From Puia sp. (GTDB taxonomy: Bacteria; Bacteroidota; Bacteroidia; Chitinophagales; Chitinophagaceae): DNA of 64,000 nt. The position numbers and the translations under genes are program-made. This document shows, piece by piece, positions 15,306 through 24,233 of this stretch. The stretch is taken from NCBI GenBank assembly GCA_031292515.1, contig JARLGZ010000269.1:124001-188000 (forward strand), read 5' to 3'. Below the pieces are notes generated by a model. That model ran no database searches and was not told the DNA's origin. It worked only from the letters and a program-made list of their open reading frames with translations. The first letter of the stretch is position 1; each line of letters starts with the position of its first letter.

Positions 15306-16544
15306 TCAATTTTTTGAGGGATCGTTGACAACACCCAGGAAAAGAATGGAGCCGGATTGCTTCTCGAGGATCGTGTATAGGAAGGGGTGATCTGCCTTTA
15401 TCGGCGTCAGTTCCGGTATAGCCGTCGTTCCTACTCCAATCCCCGTGACCGCCGCGGCCTCGGTGCCTTCCTCGTCCACCTTGATATAGGTCTTGTGAAT
15501 GGCTTGTGAAATAGACAGCTTTATCTGCGAAGCGTCATACATGCCGGAGAAGTCAGCGCCGCCGTTGAAAGCGATTCCCATACCCAGGGTCGATAAAGCA
15601 GGTCTCATATCTTCTATGGCATAGGCATACTCCCATTTGGGAAGGACCAGTTGAACCCGTTGGGTGTCCAGGCCGGAGATCGCTCCCTTTAGCCGGCCGG
15701 CATCCAGCGACGCCGCAAATTGATCGATGGGTAGCTGCGGATTATTGGGGAGGATCAGCTCGAGGGCATAGCTATTGCCGGATCCGTAAGGCAGCTCCAC
15801 CAGCGTTAACGTGGAATCGGCGAACATTCTCAGCTGCCCGGTTTGTTGCATGAACGGGGTGTTTACCGAATTTCCGCCCTGCAAATGGAACACGCCCGTT
15901 TGGGTATCGGAGGTCTCAAAAGCATGCAGCCAGGACCCCTTAAAATATACGGCGTCGATCAGAAACATCATGTCCGTCGGTTCGATCGCCCGGATAACGG
16001 TGGGAATCTTGTTATGGGTGTTTTGTGCGACCCACTGGTTGATCGTATTGATTGCATTCGGATCGTTGAAATTGAGGGCCCGCGCCTCTCCGCGATAGTC
16101 ATTTTTTACGGTATCCAGGTAAGCAGGCAATGGATCGATGCTTCCCTGCCGATACCACAAGGAGTTGGCAATAGAAAGACTGACGCGGCTGTCTTCCGCC
16201 GGCATCCCCGTGATGAGCGCCTTGTTGACGGCATTTAGTTGATCGGTCTGAACGCTTCCCAACTGAAGAGCCTTGGCCATGGAATCCTTCGTGCTGGTGC
16301 CGGCGCCGTTATACACCATACTAAGGGCCAGGTAGATACTTAGCGGGGAAATGAGCTTGTTGTCCCGGGTGCTGTCTTGTTGCAAACTGGCCTGGAAAAA
16401 AGTAAGGGCAAACTGGTTATTCGCCTCGACGACTCCAATGCCATCTGCGGGAAGGATCAAAGGTTTGTTCAGCCCAACCGTATGTTTTTGACAGGAGAAA
16501 ACCCCCGTAAGGACGAATAAGAGAAGGCTTGCCCGCTTTTTCAT
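15306..16544 (-). CDS. Serpin family serine protease inhibitor, lipoprotein
   Basis: A 412-residue protein with a lipoprotein signal (LTGVFSCQK, Cys near residue 18) and a complete serpin domain: NKLISPLSIYLALSMVYNGA near the N-terminus, YFKGSWLHAF, and the C-terminal HPFLYTILEKQSGSILFLG. The reactive-centre hinge reads DEEGTEAAAVTG, which keeps the small residues at P15-P9 needed for loop insertion, so it should be inhibitory. By spacing, P1-P1' falls about at Thr-Thr-Ala in VGTTAIPE, which would suit an elastase- or subtilisin-like protease. Probable place of action is the periplasm or cell surface. It stands between the PTS block and a cyclophilin gene with no clear partner. Confidence 0.9.
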   Translation of the reverse strand: MKKRASLLLFVLTGVFSCQKHTVGLNKPLILPADGIGVVEANNQFALTFFQASLQQDSTRDNKLISPLSIYLALSMVYNGAGTSTKDSMAKALQLGSVQTDQLNAVNKALITGMPAEDSRVSLSIANSLWYRQGSIDPLPAYLDTVKNDYRGEARALNFNDPNAINTINQWVAQNTHNKIPTVIRAIEPTDMMFLIDAVYFKGSWLHAFETSDTQTGVFHLQGGNSVNTPFMQQTGQLRMFADSTLTLVELPYGSGNSYALELILPNNPQLPIDQFAASLDAGRLKGAISGLDTQRVQLVLPKWEYAYAIEDMRPALSTLGMGIAFNGGADFSGMYDASQIKLSISQAIHKTYIKVDEEGTEAAAVTGIGVGTTAIPELTPIKADHPFLYTILEKQSGSILFLGVVNDPSKN

Positions 16545-16717
16545 GATGATTATTTTATTTTGAATGACAACAGGCCGCCCCTCGCGGAAATTAACCGCAG
16601 TCTATCGTAAGCCTCGTCACATTGTATACCGGACATACCTGTTGATAGCTGACAAGGGAGTCTGCAAGATCGTTGCATGGCGACCGGGGGAAGGGCTCCG
16701 TGCTCTTTGTTTCCCTT

Positions 16718-17371
16718 TTATTTCCTTACGATCTCGAATATATCGATGGGCGGCGTAAAAGACTGGTCTTCTTCGGGCCGGTTGTAGATCATCCCGACGA
16801 TGTCCCTCCCCTTTACGACTCTTCCGAATGCGGCATAACCCTGACCGTCCGGGTTGTTGTCGCCGCCATAGTCAAAACCGGGCTGGTCGCCTACGCAGAT
16901 AAAGAATTCTGTGGTCGCGGTTCCGGGCGCCCTCCGGGCAAGTGAGAGGACCCCATCCTTGTGCAGGATATGGGTCTGACGGGTGGTCTCATGAGGGATT
17001 CCCGGTAGAGAGGATGCCCTGGCTGAGTTCCTTTTCCAGATTCCTCCCTGTATCAGCTCCGATTTTGGCATCCCGGAGGGCTGGTTGTCTTCGTTGAGCA
17101 CACGATAAAAGGAGGCATTCGTATAGAAGCCCGAGTCGACATACGAGAGAAAAGCGGCCACGCTCCGGGGAGCCTGGTCCGGGAATAGTTCCACCTCGAT
17201 ATCTCCGAGACGGGTATGAATGGATACATGAGGGTTTTTATAGGCCTGCGAACAGCCGGATGCGAGCAACACGATCCCGGTTAATACGATCCCGGGTAAG
17301 ACCACCCCGAAAAAGAGCATTGCGAACCGGCTGCCTGCCGGGGAGGACAACTTATAAAAGGCGGCCTTCAT
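16718..17371 (-). CDS. Cyclophilin-type peptidylprolyl isomerase, lipoprotein
   Basis: Catalyses prolyl cis-trans isomerisation during folding in the cell envelope. The start ATG at 17371 gives a signal sequence ending LLASGCSQA with a lipobox Cys; the longer open frame upstream adds 29 residues that look non-coding. The cyclophilin domain has GDIEVELFPDQAPRSVAAFLSYVDSGFY, FYRVL, a shortened QGG motif (LIQGGIW), the GVLSLAR segment (the usual MA of SMA is altered), EFFICVGDQP and the ending AAFGRVVKGRDIV. Several active-site residues differ from human CypA, as is usual in this bacterial class. Confidence 0.87.
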   Translation of the reverse strand: MKAAFYKLSSPAGSRFAMLFFGVVLPGIVLTGIVLLASGCSQAYKNPHVSIHTRLGDIEVELFPDQAPRSVAAFLSYVDSGFYTNASFYRVLNEDNQPSGMPKSELIQGGIWKRNSARASSLPGIPHETTRQTHILHKDGVLSLARRAPGTATTEFFICVGDQPGFDYGGDNNPDGQGYAAFGRVVKGRDIVGMIYNRPEEDQSFTPPIDIFEIVRK

Positions 17372-17564
17372 CCGGGAGGCGGGTACCGGAAACCTTCCGC
17401 GGGTTAGCAGGGGGGGAATGCCCTTAATGAGCAGTCGGCAAAATCCATTTAAAAACATAAGTAAGATGCAGTATTTTACGTTAAATGTAGAAGAATCCCC
17501 TTAGACAAATCAATAAAACTGATTAATTTCACTACCTTTTCAGCTCTATTAATCACCCTGACTG

Positions 17565-18569
17565 ATGACCAGACTTAAAGACTTTGTTTATTCGAACAAA
17601 CAGGAGCCACACCGCATCCGTACGAGACAGATTTTGCAGCAGCATCCGGAAGTCCGGAAACTGATCGGAAAGAATGCATATACTATTTTTGCCGTCCTGG
17701 GGCTCGTAACTTTTCAGATCCTACTGTCCTGGCTCGTGTCCGGACAATCCTGGTGGTGGGTCGTGGGAGCCGCCTACTTTCTCGGCGCCTTCGCCGATCA
17801 CGCCCTGTTCGTGATGATCCACGAATGTGCGCATCATTTGCTTTTTAAGAGCCGATCTGCCAACCGCCTGGCGGGGATCCTGGCCAACCTCCCCCAATTG
17901 TTCCCCAGTTCTATTTCCTTCGAACGCTATCATATCAAGCATCACTCGTTCCAGGGCATCCATGAATTGGACGCGGACCTGCCCAACCGTTGGGAAGCCC
18001 GCCTGATCAATAATCATTTTGCAGGCAAGGTGATCTGGCTGCTGTTCTATCCGGTATTCCAGGTCTTCCGGATCTCGAGGCTGAAAGAAATCAAGCCCTT
18101 CGATAAATGGGTCGCCCTCAACTTTGGCGCGGAGATCGTCTTCATCTCAGCGATCTGGTTCTTCTTCGGTCCCAAGGCGATCGTTTTCCTCCTGCTGAGC
18201 TTCTTCTTCTCGGTAGGGCTGCACCCGCTGGGAGCCCGCTGGATACAGGAACACTATCTTACCCACGGGGAACAGGAGACCTACAGCTACTACGGTGTTC
18301 TGAACAAGGTGGCTTTCAACGTGGGCTACCACAATGAGCACCACGATTTTCCTTCGATTCCCTGGAATAAGCTGCCGCAGATCCGGCAGACAGCCCCCGG
18401 CTTCTATAACACGCTGTCATACCACACTTCCTGGACCCGGCTGTTTTTCCGCTTTCTCTTCGACCGGGAAATATCTCTTTACTCCCGGGTCATCCGCAAA
18501 GAACGGGGTAAGGTGAAGCTTACGGACGAGTCGAAGCCCGATCTCGAACTGGTCGTGATGGAGCATTAG
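17565..18569 (+). CDS. DES1-like fatty acid / sphingolipid delta-4 desaturase
   Basis: An integral membrane di-iron desaturase of 334 residues. Three histidine boxes are present: HECAH (86-90), HIKHH (123-127) and HNEHH (256-260), with hydrophobic segments between them. The N-terminal DFVYSNKQEPHRIRTRQIL, the SGLHPLGARWIQEHY region and GYHNEHHDFPSIPW resemble the dihydroceramide delta-4 desaturase DES1 family more than acyl-lipid delta-9 enzymes. Known biology: many Bacteroidota make sphingolipids from dihydroceramide, so this enzyme could insert the 4,5 double bond; that substrate is inferred. It stands alone, with no serine palmitoyltransferase gene in the window. Confidence 0.85.
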   Translation: MTRLKDFVYSNKQEPHRIRTRQILQQHPEVRKLIGKNAYTIFAVLGLVTFQILLSWLVSGQSWWWVVGAAYFLGAFADHALFVMIHECAHHLLFKSRSANRLAGILANLPQLFPSSISFERYHIKHHSFQGIHELDADLPNRWEARLINNHFAGKVIWLLFYPVFQVFRISRLKEIKPFDKWVALNFGAEIVFISAIWFFFGPKAIVFLLLSFFFSVGLHPLGARWIQEHYLTHGEQETYSYYGVLNKVAFNVGYHNEHHDFPSIPWNKLPQIRQTAPGFYNTLSYHTSWTRLFFRFLFDREISLYSRVIRKERGKVKLTDESKPDLELVVMEH

Positions 18570-18609
18570 TCGTGATAGAACATTAAAAGCGGGGCTGGCC
18601 GGCTCAGGG

Positions 18610-18633
18610 CCACTCACCACCATTACTCACTGA
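18610..18633 (-). repeat. Degenerate copy of the 7-bp-unit intergenic repeat
   Basis: The plus strand reads CCACTCACCACC then ATTACTCACTGAC, which is one inverted half-copy of the TGAGTGG-type repeat found at four other places. It lies between two convergent genes and could help termination. Confidence 0.6.
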
Positions 18634-18639
18634 CGTGAT

Positions 18640-19713
18640 TCACGGAACCTTTGTAAGTTCTATACGCACATTATTGTTACCCATTTTCCCGGAAATCACG
18701 CGGGTTGACTCCTTGCCTGTTTCGGTTAGAGTAGCGACCAGGGTATCATGTATGTTTTTGGGATAATGCCAGACAATAGTCATCCTGTTATTGCCATCCA
18801 ATAGATAGTGGCCGAATAAACGTCTTTGCTGACTGTTGTATTCAAAAACGCAATCATTGCCCGGGTCAAAATATACAAGGGTGAGTACGCTGTCGCTGCA
18901 GGAATTGACCGTTCCATTTTGTTGGTTTACCAGCCATTGGCCGACTTTATATTTACCGGTCAACCACGGATTCTTGTCGGGAGGACCGTAGTTCCAGATG
19001 AGGAACAGGGGGATAAACAGCGTAGAAAAGCGAAGCAGGATTTTTAGAAAGGACGGCATGGAAGAGATGGACGGGAGATCGGATGTAGCCCGGAAAAAGA
19101 ATTCAACAAGCCGTCGGTATTCGCAAAGCAGGAGATATAACAGCGCGATCATTAATTCAATGGCCTGTATCGACTCCCCCCATTCCATATGGTAACAGGC
19201 ATTCAGGAGGATGATATTCAGGACGACCGGCAGCAGGATAAATACGCCTGTCAGCCTTGTCCGCTTAAACAGCAGTAGAAAGGAACCCAGGATCTGGCAA
19301 CCCCCGATTATACATACAAAAGCACGGGAATGTCCGAAATAAGCCCAGGTCAGCTCTTCCGGAGAGAAACTGCTGAAGGGCATATCGAGCCTCGCAAGGG
19401 GAGTGGAAAATTGCAAACGGAAAAACTTCTGAAAACCGATCATCGTCAGATCAAGGGCGATACTATATCTTATGATCCCTTGCCAGAAAGCCAGGATGAC
19501 AGCCGAACGGCTACCGGACTGGCTCCTCCGCAAGCCCCAAAAGACGGCATACAGAATGGCGGTTAATAATATACCTGCGGCGATGATCGTGACCGCCCTG
19601 AAATTCAGCCAGTCCGGCAAAAATCGCTTGCCGATGCGGAAAAAACAAAAGCTGCTGACCAAACCTGCTATAACACAGGCGATGATTTTCCCGGGAGTCG
19701 AAATTTCCTTCAT
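18640..19713 (-). CDS. Membrane protein with DoxX-like region, function unknown
   Basis: A 357-residue protein with about seven hydrophobic segments (near residues 10-28, 40-58, 75-95, 130-150, 155-175, 180-200 and 225-245) and a soluble C-terminal domain of about 110 residues. The membrane part (FQKFFRLQF, GCQILGSFLLLFKRTRLTGV) resembles DoxX/TQO-type proteins. The soluble tail (WLTGKYKVGQWLVN...VLTLVYFDPGNDCVFEYN) is beta-rich and has one pair of cysteines. The next upstream gene on the same strand is the AraC regulator, 93 bp away. I cannot assign a function. Confidence 0.65.
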   Translation of the reverse strand: MKEISTPGKIIACVIAGLVSSFCFFRIGKRFLPDWLNFRAVTIIAAGILLTAILYAVFWGLRRSQSGSRSAVILAFWQGIIRYSIALDLTMIGFQKFFRLQFSTPLARLDMPFSSFSPEELTWAYFGHSRAFVCIIGGCQILGSFLLLFKRTRLTGVFILLPVVLNIILLNACYHMEWGESIQAIELMIALLYLLLCEYRRLVEFFFRATSDLPSISSMPSFLKILLRFSTLFIPLFLIWNYGPPDKNPWLTGKYKVGQWLVNQQNGTVNSCSDSVLTLVYFDPGNDCVFEYNSQQRRLFGHYLLDGNNRMTIVWHYPKNIHDTLVATLTETGKESTRVISGKMGNNNVRIELTKVP

Positions 19714-19806
19714 TTTTTGAGTTTGGGATCCATTCCATAGATCTTAAAATGAGGGATTTCCATAAACCGGTGCAGAAATAATCCGGCGCCTGTAATGGGG
19801 CCGCCA

Positions 19807-20685
19807 CTAAATAAACACCCGGTTCCCGGACGAGAAACTCTCCCGGAACTCCTTCGGCGTACACGTCTTCTTCTTCTTGAAGATCCTGTTGAAATTGGAG
19901 ATATTGTTGAATCCGCAGTTATAGGAGATCTCCGCAATGGAGTGGGTGGTATCGATCAGCATCCTCGATGCATGACCCAGCCGGATCTCATTGAGACTAT
20001 CGATAAAGGTGTTCCCTGTCCTTTTTTTGATGAACCGGCTGAAAGAGACCTCGGTCATGCTTACGAGCTTGGCGACTTCACCCAGTGTCACCTGTTTGTC
20101 GTAGTTGTTGTTCATGTATTCGAAGGCCTTCTCGATGCGACGGCTGTTATAGCTGAACTGCTCATTGGTGAAGGATGCATCGGACAGCGTGCGCATATTT
20201 CGTGAAATGGAGAGGTCATGGAGGATGGACATCAGCTCCAGTACCGAATCGAATCCGTTCTTCTGGTTCAGTGACAGGATGCGGGGCGCCAGCGCCTGAA
20301 TGGTCTCTTTGGAAAAGGAGATGCCCTTGTGAGAGCGCTCGAACATGCTCCGGATAAAGCTCAGCTGATTCCTTCGCAACAGCTTGTCGTCAAATAGGTC
20401 CTTATGCCATTGGATCGTGATTTCACGGATCTCTTCGCTTTTGCACTGATGGGTAAACCAGGCATGATAAAGGTTGGGACCCACCAACACCAACTCAGCG
20501 TCATCGATGATCTCGATATGATCACCGACGATACGTTTGGCTCCTTTGGCATTGATGATGAGGTTCAGTTCCAGCTCTTCGTGGTAGTGCAGGGGAAAGG
20601 TGAATTCCTTTTTGACCCTGGAGAAGATGGTAAAGCAATCGTTTTGTGTCAACGGGGTAATTTCCCGGACGATATTGGTATTCAT
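19807..20685 (-). CDS. AraC family transcriptional regulator
   Basis: An N-terminal cupin-like sensor domain (about residues 20-110, with FPLHYHEELELNLI and GPNLYHAWF) is followed by two AraC helix-turn-helix motifs at the C-terminus (VTLGEVAKLVSMTEVSFSRFIKK and SIAEISYNCGFNNISNFNRIFKK, ending CTPKEFRESF). The ATG at 20685 (MNTNIVREITPLTQNDCF) is chosen because that opening is typical of Bacteroidota members; an upstream ATG adds 14 residues and would lie close to the promoter. It is divergent from the sodium:solute symporter operon, and control of that sugar locus is the simplest guess. Confidence 0.9.
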   Translation of the reverse strand: MNTNIVREITPLTQNDCFTIFSRVKKEFTFPLHYHEELELNLIINAKGAKRIVGDHIEIIDDAELVLVGPNLYHAWFTHQCKSEEIREITIQWHKDLFDDKLLRRNQLSFIRSMFERSHKGISFSKETIQALAPRILSLNQKNGFDSVLELMSILHDLSISRNMRTLSDASFTNEQFSYNSRRIEKAFEYMNNNYDKQVTLGEVAKLVSMTEVSFSRFIKKRTGNTFIDSLNEIRLGHASRMLIDTTHSIAEISYNCGFNNISNFNRIFKKKKTCTPKEFRESFSSGNRVFI

Positions 20686-20724
20686 ATGGCAATTTTTCGG
20701 TGGCAGTTTAATCGTTACGTTTGA

Positions 20725-20732
20725 CAAAGATA
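20725..20732 (-). promoter_or_regulatory. -7 promoter element of the AraC gene
   Basis: The minus strand reads TATCTTTG, an exact TAnnTTTG match, 40 bp before the chosen ATG. A TTGG lies 18 bp further upstream at the -33 position. This supports the start at 20685. Confidence 0.55.
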
Positions 20733-20815
20733 GAAAAGCAGCTCATTTATCCAAGCGACGGATAAAATAATATGCAAGGATGGAATCTACAGGAGCTGAT
20801 ATAATCTTTTGAAAA

Positions 20816-20827
20816 GTAATCGATTAC
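20816..20827. promoter_or_regulatory. 12-bp palindrome GTAATCGATTAC, LacI-type operator candidate
   Basis: A perfect palindrome with a central CG in the roughly 350-bp gap between the divergent AraC and symporter genes (20686-21038). Its form is that of LacI-family operators in Bacteroidota carbohydrate loci. It lies about 100 bp before the predicted symporter promoter. No LacI gene is in the window, so the regulator would be encoded elsewhere. The rest of the gap shows only the two -7 elements listed and AT-rich sequence. Confidence 0.45.
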
Positions 20828-20917
20828 AATTAAGTTATTCAATTAAGAGGCTCTAAATTGTCGTTTATGATCAATCTTGGGATAAAATTTCATTAGGTTG
20901 AGGGAAGGAATCATTTT

Positions 20918-20925
20918 TAATTTTG
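20918..20925 (+). promoter_or_regulatory. Possible -7 element of the symporter operon
   Basis: TAATTTTG is an exact TAnnTTTG match about 115 bp before the symporter ATG. A TTG lies 17 bp upstream, short of the usual 19, so the -33 element is weak. Confidence 0.4.
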
Positions 20926-21038
20926 TTCGAAACCACCGGCTATATGAGAAAAGCAATCATCGACCCGATGATCCCCCCGTCGTGCGGGAAGTTCCCCGTA
21001 TTCTTTCTTCTTCTCCCAGAATTTGTATTTTCAAGGTA

Positions 21039-22916
21039 ATGAAACTAAAACTACCCGACCTTGCCATCATCGCGGCTTACCTGGTGACTATGGTCGTCAT
21101 AGGGTGGGTACTCCGCAAAAAGGCGCGGCAAAACAAGGAGAATTATCTCCTGGGTGGCAAGTCTCTTCCCTGGTATATGCTGGGACTCTCGGATGCTTCC
21201 GATATGTTCGACATATCCGGTACGATGTGGATGGTGAGCCTCTGCTTCGTATATGGTATGAAGAGCATCTGGATACCTTGGCTCTGGCCGGTTTTCAACC
21301 AGATCTTCCTTATGATGTACCTCTCCCGCTGGCTTCGCAGATCCAACGCCACCACGGGCGCCGAATGGCTGACCAGCCGTTTCGGCAATACCGGCCGGGG
21401 GGTAAAGTCCTCTCACAATATCGTGGTCGCATTTGCCCTGTTAAGCTGTCTGGGATTCATGGCTTATGGTTTTGTCGGGCTGGGCAAGTTCATGCAGATC
21501 TTTATCCCCTGGGATACAGTGCAGCCTTATGTTCCCTTTCATATACCGGCGGCTTATATCCCTCATTTTTACGGGATCGTCTTTACTCTGTTCGCGATGT
21601 TTTATTCCATTCTTGGGGGCATGCACAGCATTGTCCTCGGCGATGTGATCAAGTATGCGATCATGACAGTGGCCTGTATCAGTATAGGCGCGATTGCCAT
21701 GTTCAGGCTGCACGCCTCGCATGCGACCCCTTCACTGCATCCCCCGGAAGGTTGGCTGAACCCCTTCTTCGGATGGAAACTGGGGCTGAACTGGAGACCT
21801 ATCCTCGAAGAGGCCGGGAAGAAGATAAAGGACGATGGGTACTCATTGTTTGGCATCTTCTTTATGATGATGCTGTTTAAGGGTGTCTTTGCAAGCCTGG
21901 CGGGTCCCGCGCCAAATTACGATATGCAGAAGGTGCTCAGCACACGCTCGCCCGAAGAAGCCAGCAAAATGAGCGGCTTCGTTTCGGTTATCTTATTGCC
22001 CATCCGCTATTCGCTGATCATAGGTCTGACCGTATTGGCTTTTTTGTATTTTGACCAGATCCGCGGAGACCTCGTTATACCGGGTAGACCAGGCACGCCC
22101 GCCGGAATGGATTTCGAGAAAATACTACCGGCGACTATCAACAGTTTTTTGCCGACGGGACTTATGGGCCTGGTGCTGACAGGACTGCTGGGAGCGTTTA
22201 TGAGCTCGTTCTGCGGCACTCTTAACGCCGCGCAGGCCTACCTGGTGAACGACGTCTATCTGAAATATGTCAATCCATCCGCTTCGACCCGCAAAATCAT
22301 TTCCATGAACTATCTCGCGGGAGTGGTGGTCGCTCTCACAGGTATCATTTTAGGCCTTTTTGTAAAAGATGTAAACACCGTCCTCCAATGGATCGTCTCG
22401 GGTCTATACGGAGGCTATGTAGCCGCCAATATGCTGAAATGGCATTGGTGGCGGTTTAATGCCAGCGGTTTTTACTGGGGTATGCTCGCGGGCATCGTGC
22501 CGGCCATGGCATTGGCAGTCTTAAAGTCGAACAACCTGTTACACGGGCTCGACCTCTATTACTGGCCCGTCCTTTTCGCGCTTTCACTCGCCGGATCCAT
22601 CATCGGTTCTTATGCGACCCCTCCGACGGACGAGGAGACCCTGCTCTCCTTTTACAAATCCGTCCGTCCCTGGGGGTTCTGGAAGACGGTCCATGCCAGG
22701 GTGCTGGCAAAAGACCCCGCCTTCAAAAGGAATCCAAATTTTAAGATCAATCTATTCAACATCGTCCTGGGGATGGTCGGGCAACTCTGCCTCACGATTC
22801 TGCCTATGTATGTCATACTCTGGTTAAAACTTCCTCTGTTGATCACCGTCATCTTACTCGCCGTCATCCTCATCATCCTGAAAAAAACCTGGTGGGATCG
22901 GCTAAACGAATATTGA
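21039..22916 (+). CDS. Sodium:solute symporter (SSS family)
   Basis: A 625-residue membrane protein of the SSS/SLC5 type with about 13-14 membrane segments. Family signs are the N-terminal YLVTMVVIGWVLRKKARQNKENYLLGGKSLPWYM, the GTMWMV and TTGAEWLTSRFG segments, and the GLMGLVLTGLLGAFMSSFCGTLNAAQAYLVNDVYL helix that carries the sodium-binding Ser pair. The ATG at 21039 is used because the frame upstream lacks a membrane segment and overlaps the promoter. The next gene is a disaccharide or sugar epimerase, so a sugar substrate is likely; it cannot be named from sequence. Confidence 0.9.
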   Translation: MKLKLPDLAIIAAYLVTMVVIGWVLRKKARQNKENYLLGGKSLPWYMLGLSDASDMFDISGTMWMVSLCFVYGMKSIWIPWLWPVFNQIFLMMYLSRWLRRSNATTGAEWLTSRFGNTGRGVKSSHNIVVAFALLSCLGFMAYGFVGLGKFMQIFIPWDTVQPYVPFHIPAAYIPHFYGIVFTLFAMFYSILGGMHSIVLGDVIKYAIMTVACISIGAIAMFRLHASHATPSLHPPEGWLNPFFGWKLGLNWRPILEEAGKKIKDDGYSLFGIFFMMMLFKGVFASLAGPAPNYDMQKVLSTRSPEEASKMSGFVSVILLPIRYSLIIGLTVLAFLYFDQIRGDLVIPGRPGTPAGMDFEKILPATINSFLPTGLMGLVLTGLLGAFMSSFCGTLNAAQAYLVNDVYLKYVNPSASTRKIISMNYLAGVVVALTGIILGLFVKDVNTVLQWIVSGLYGGYVAANMLKWHWWRFNASGFYWGMLAGIVPAMALAVLKSNNLLHGLDLYYWPVLFALSLAGSIIGSYATPPTDEETLLSFYKSVRPWGFWKTVHARVLAKDPAFKRNPNFKINLFNIVLGMVGQLCLTILPMYVILWLKLPLLITVILLAVILIILKKTWWDRLNEY

Positions 22917-22954
22917 CCCTTGTATATATTTGCTTTTTTAAATGCGTAGAAGAA

Positions 22955-24157
22955 TTGATAAAGATTAATCTGGCAGGTTATAGGACAGAAGTAGAGAAGG
23001 AACTGCACGCAATCCTCTCCTATTGGATCGAACACACCCCCGATCTGCGACAAGGAGGGTTTTACGGGCGGCTTGATGAAAAGGACCAGGCAGATCCGAC
23101 GGCGCCTAAAGGCATTGTTTTGAACAGCCGTATCCTCTGGGCATTCAGTGCCGCCTATGGCAGGACCCGGCAAAAAGAATACCTCGACCTGGCCCAAAGA
23201 GCCTACGAATATGTTCTTGCCCATTTTATGGATCCGGAATACGGAGGCGTGTACTGGAGCGTGGATGCCAAAGGAGCCGCGCTAAACGACAGGAAGCAGA
23301 TATACGGGTTGTCTTTTTGTATATACGGTCTCAGCGAATATCACCGCGTCACGCGCAACCGCCAGGCCCTCGAACACGCGATAGCCTTGTTTCACCTGAT
23401 CGAACGGCATAGTTATGATCTGGCCCGCATGGGCTATTATGAGGCTTTCAGCCGCGACTGGAAGCCGCTCGAAGATCTCAGGCTGAGCGAAAAAGACGAC
23501 AACGGGAAAAAGACCATGAACACGCACCTTCATATCATAGAAGCCTATGCGAATCTATACCTGGTATGGCCCGATACCCGGTTGAAGCAGCAGATCGATA
23601 ACCTCCTGGAGGTCTTCGAAAAATATATCGTCGACGATCGTACGGGCCACCTGGCGCTGTTTTTCGACGAAGACTGGAGGCGGCGCTCGGATCTCGTCTC
23701 CTACGGACATGATATAGAAGCCGCGTGGCTCTTGCTCGAAGCTGCCTGCATCGGCGGCGATGATAAGCGGATCGGGGAAATGCGGCGCCTCTCGATAAAA
23801 GTGACGCTCGCCGCGACGGAAGGATTGGACAGTGACGGCGGCCTTTGGTATGAATACGATCCTTCGGGAGAGGGGCTGGTCAGGGAAAAACACGCCTGGC
23901 CACAGGCGGAGGCCATGATCGGTTTTCTCAACGCCTACCAGGTCAGCGGCAATAACAGATTCCTGGAACAGTCCCTTGCAAGCTGGCATTTTATCAAGAC
24001 CTTTATCCGCGACACCGATCGTGGCGAATGGTTTTGGGGGGTAAGGGACGATCATTCCCTCGTGCCGGGGCAGGACAAGGCCGGGTTCTGGAAATGTCCC
24101 TATCACAATAGCCGGGCCTGCCTCGAAGTCATGGCCCGCCTGGACTCCCTTCGTTGA
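22955..24157 (+). CDS. AGE-family epimerase, cellobiose 2-epimerase-like
   Basis: A 400-residue (alpha/alpha)6-barrel enzyme. The segments KTMNTHLHIIEAYANLYLVWPD, HLALFFDEDW, SYGHDIEAAWLL, EKHAWPQAEAMIGFLNAYQ and GEWFWGV match cellobiose 2-epimerases, which convert a reducing-end glucose to mannose in beta-1,4-disaccharides; the His residues in THLH, YGHD and EKHA are the catalytic candidates. N-acylglucosamine 2-epimerase is the alternative. There is no in-frame ATG before the conserved region. TTG 22955 gives the expected N-terminus; a TTG at 22913 overlapping the symporter stop and a GTG at 22892 are alternatives that add a hydrophobic stretch. Its place directly after the symporter fits intake and conversion of a disaccharide. 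Confidence 0.85.
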   Translation: MIKINLAGYRTEVEKELHAILSYWIEHTPDLRQGGFYGRLDEKDQADPTAPKGIVLNSRILWAFSAAYGRTRQKEYLDLAQRAYEYVLAHFMDPEYGGVYWSVDAKGAALNDRKQIYGLSFCIYGLSEYHRVTRNRQALEHAIALFHLIERHSYDLARMGYYEAFSRDWKPLEDLRLSEKDDNGKKTMNTHLHIIEAYANLYLVWPDTRLKQQIDNLLEVFEKYIVDDRTGHLALFFDEDWRRRSDLVSYGHDIEAAWLLLEAACIGGDDKRIGEMRRLSIKVTLAATEGLDSDGGLWYEYDPSGEGLVREKHAWPQAEAMIGFLNAYQVSGNNRFLEQSLASWHFIKTFIRDTDRGEWFWGVRDDHSLVPGQDKAGFWKCPYHNSRACLEVMARLDSLR

Positions 24158-24233
24158 CAACTGCCACGGCTTCTTGTCGCAAACTTGTCACACGCTTGCC
24201 GCAGACTTTGACGGCGAAATGTATACAAAGGTG

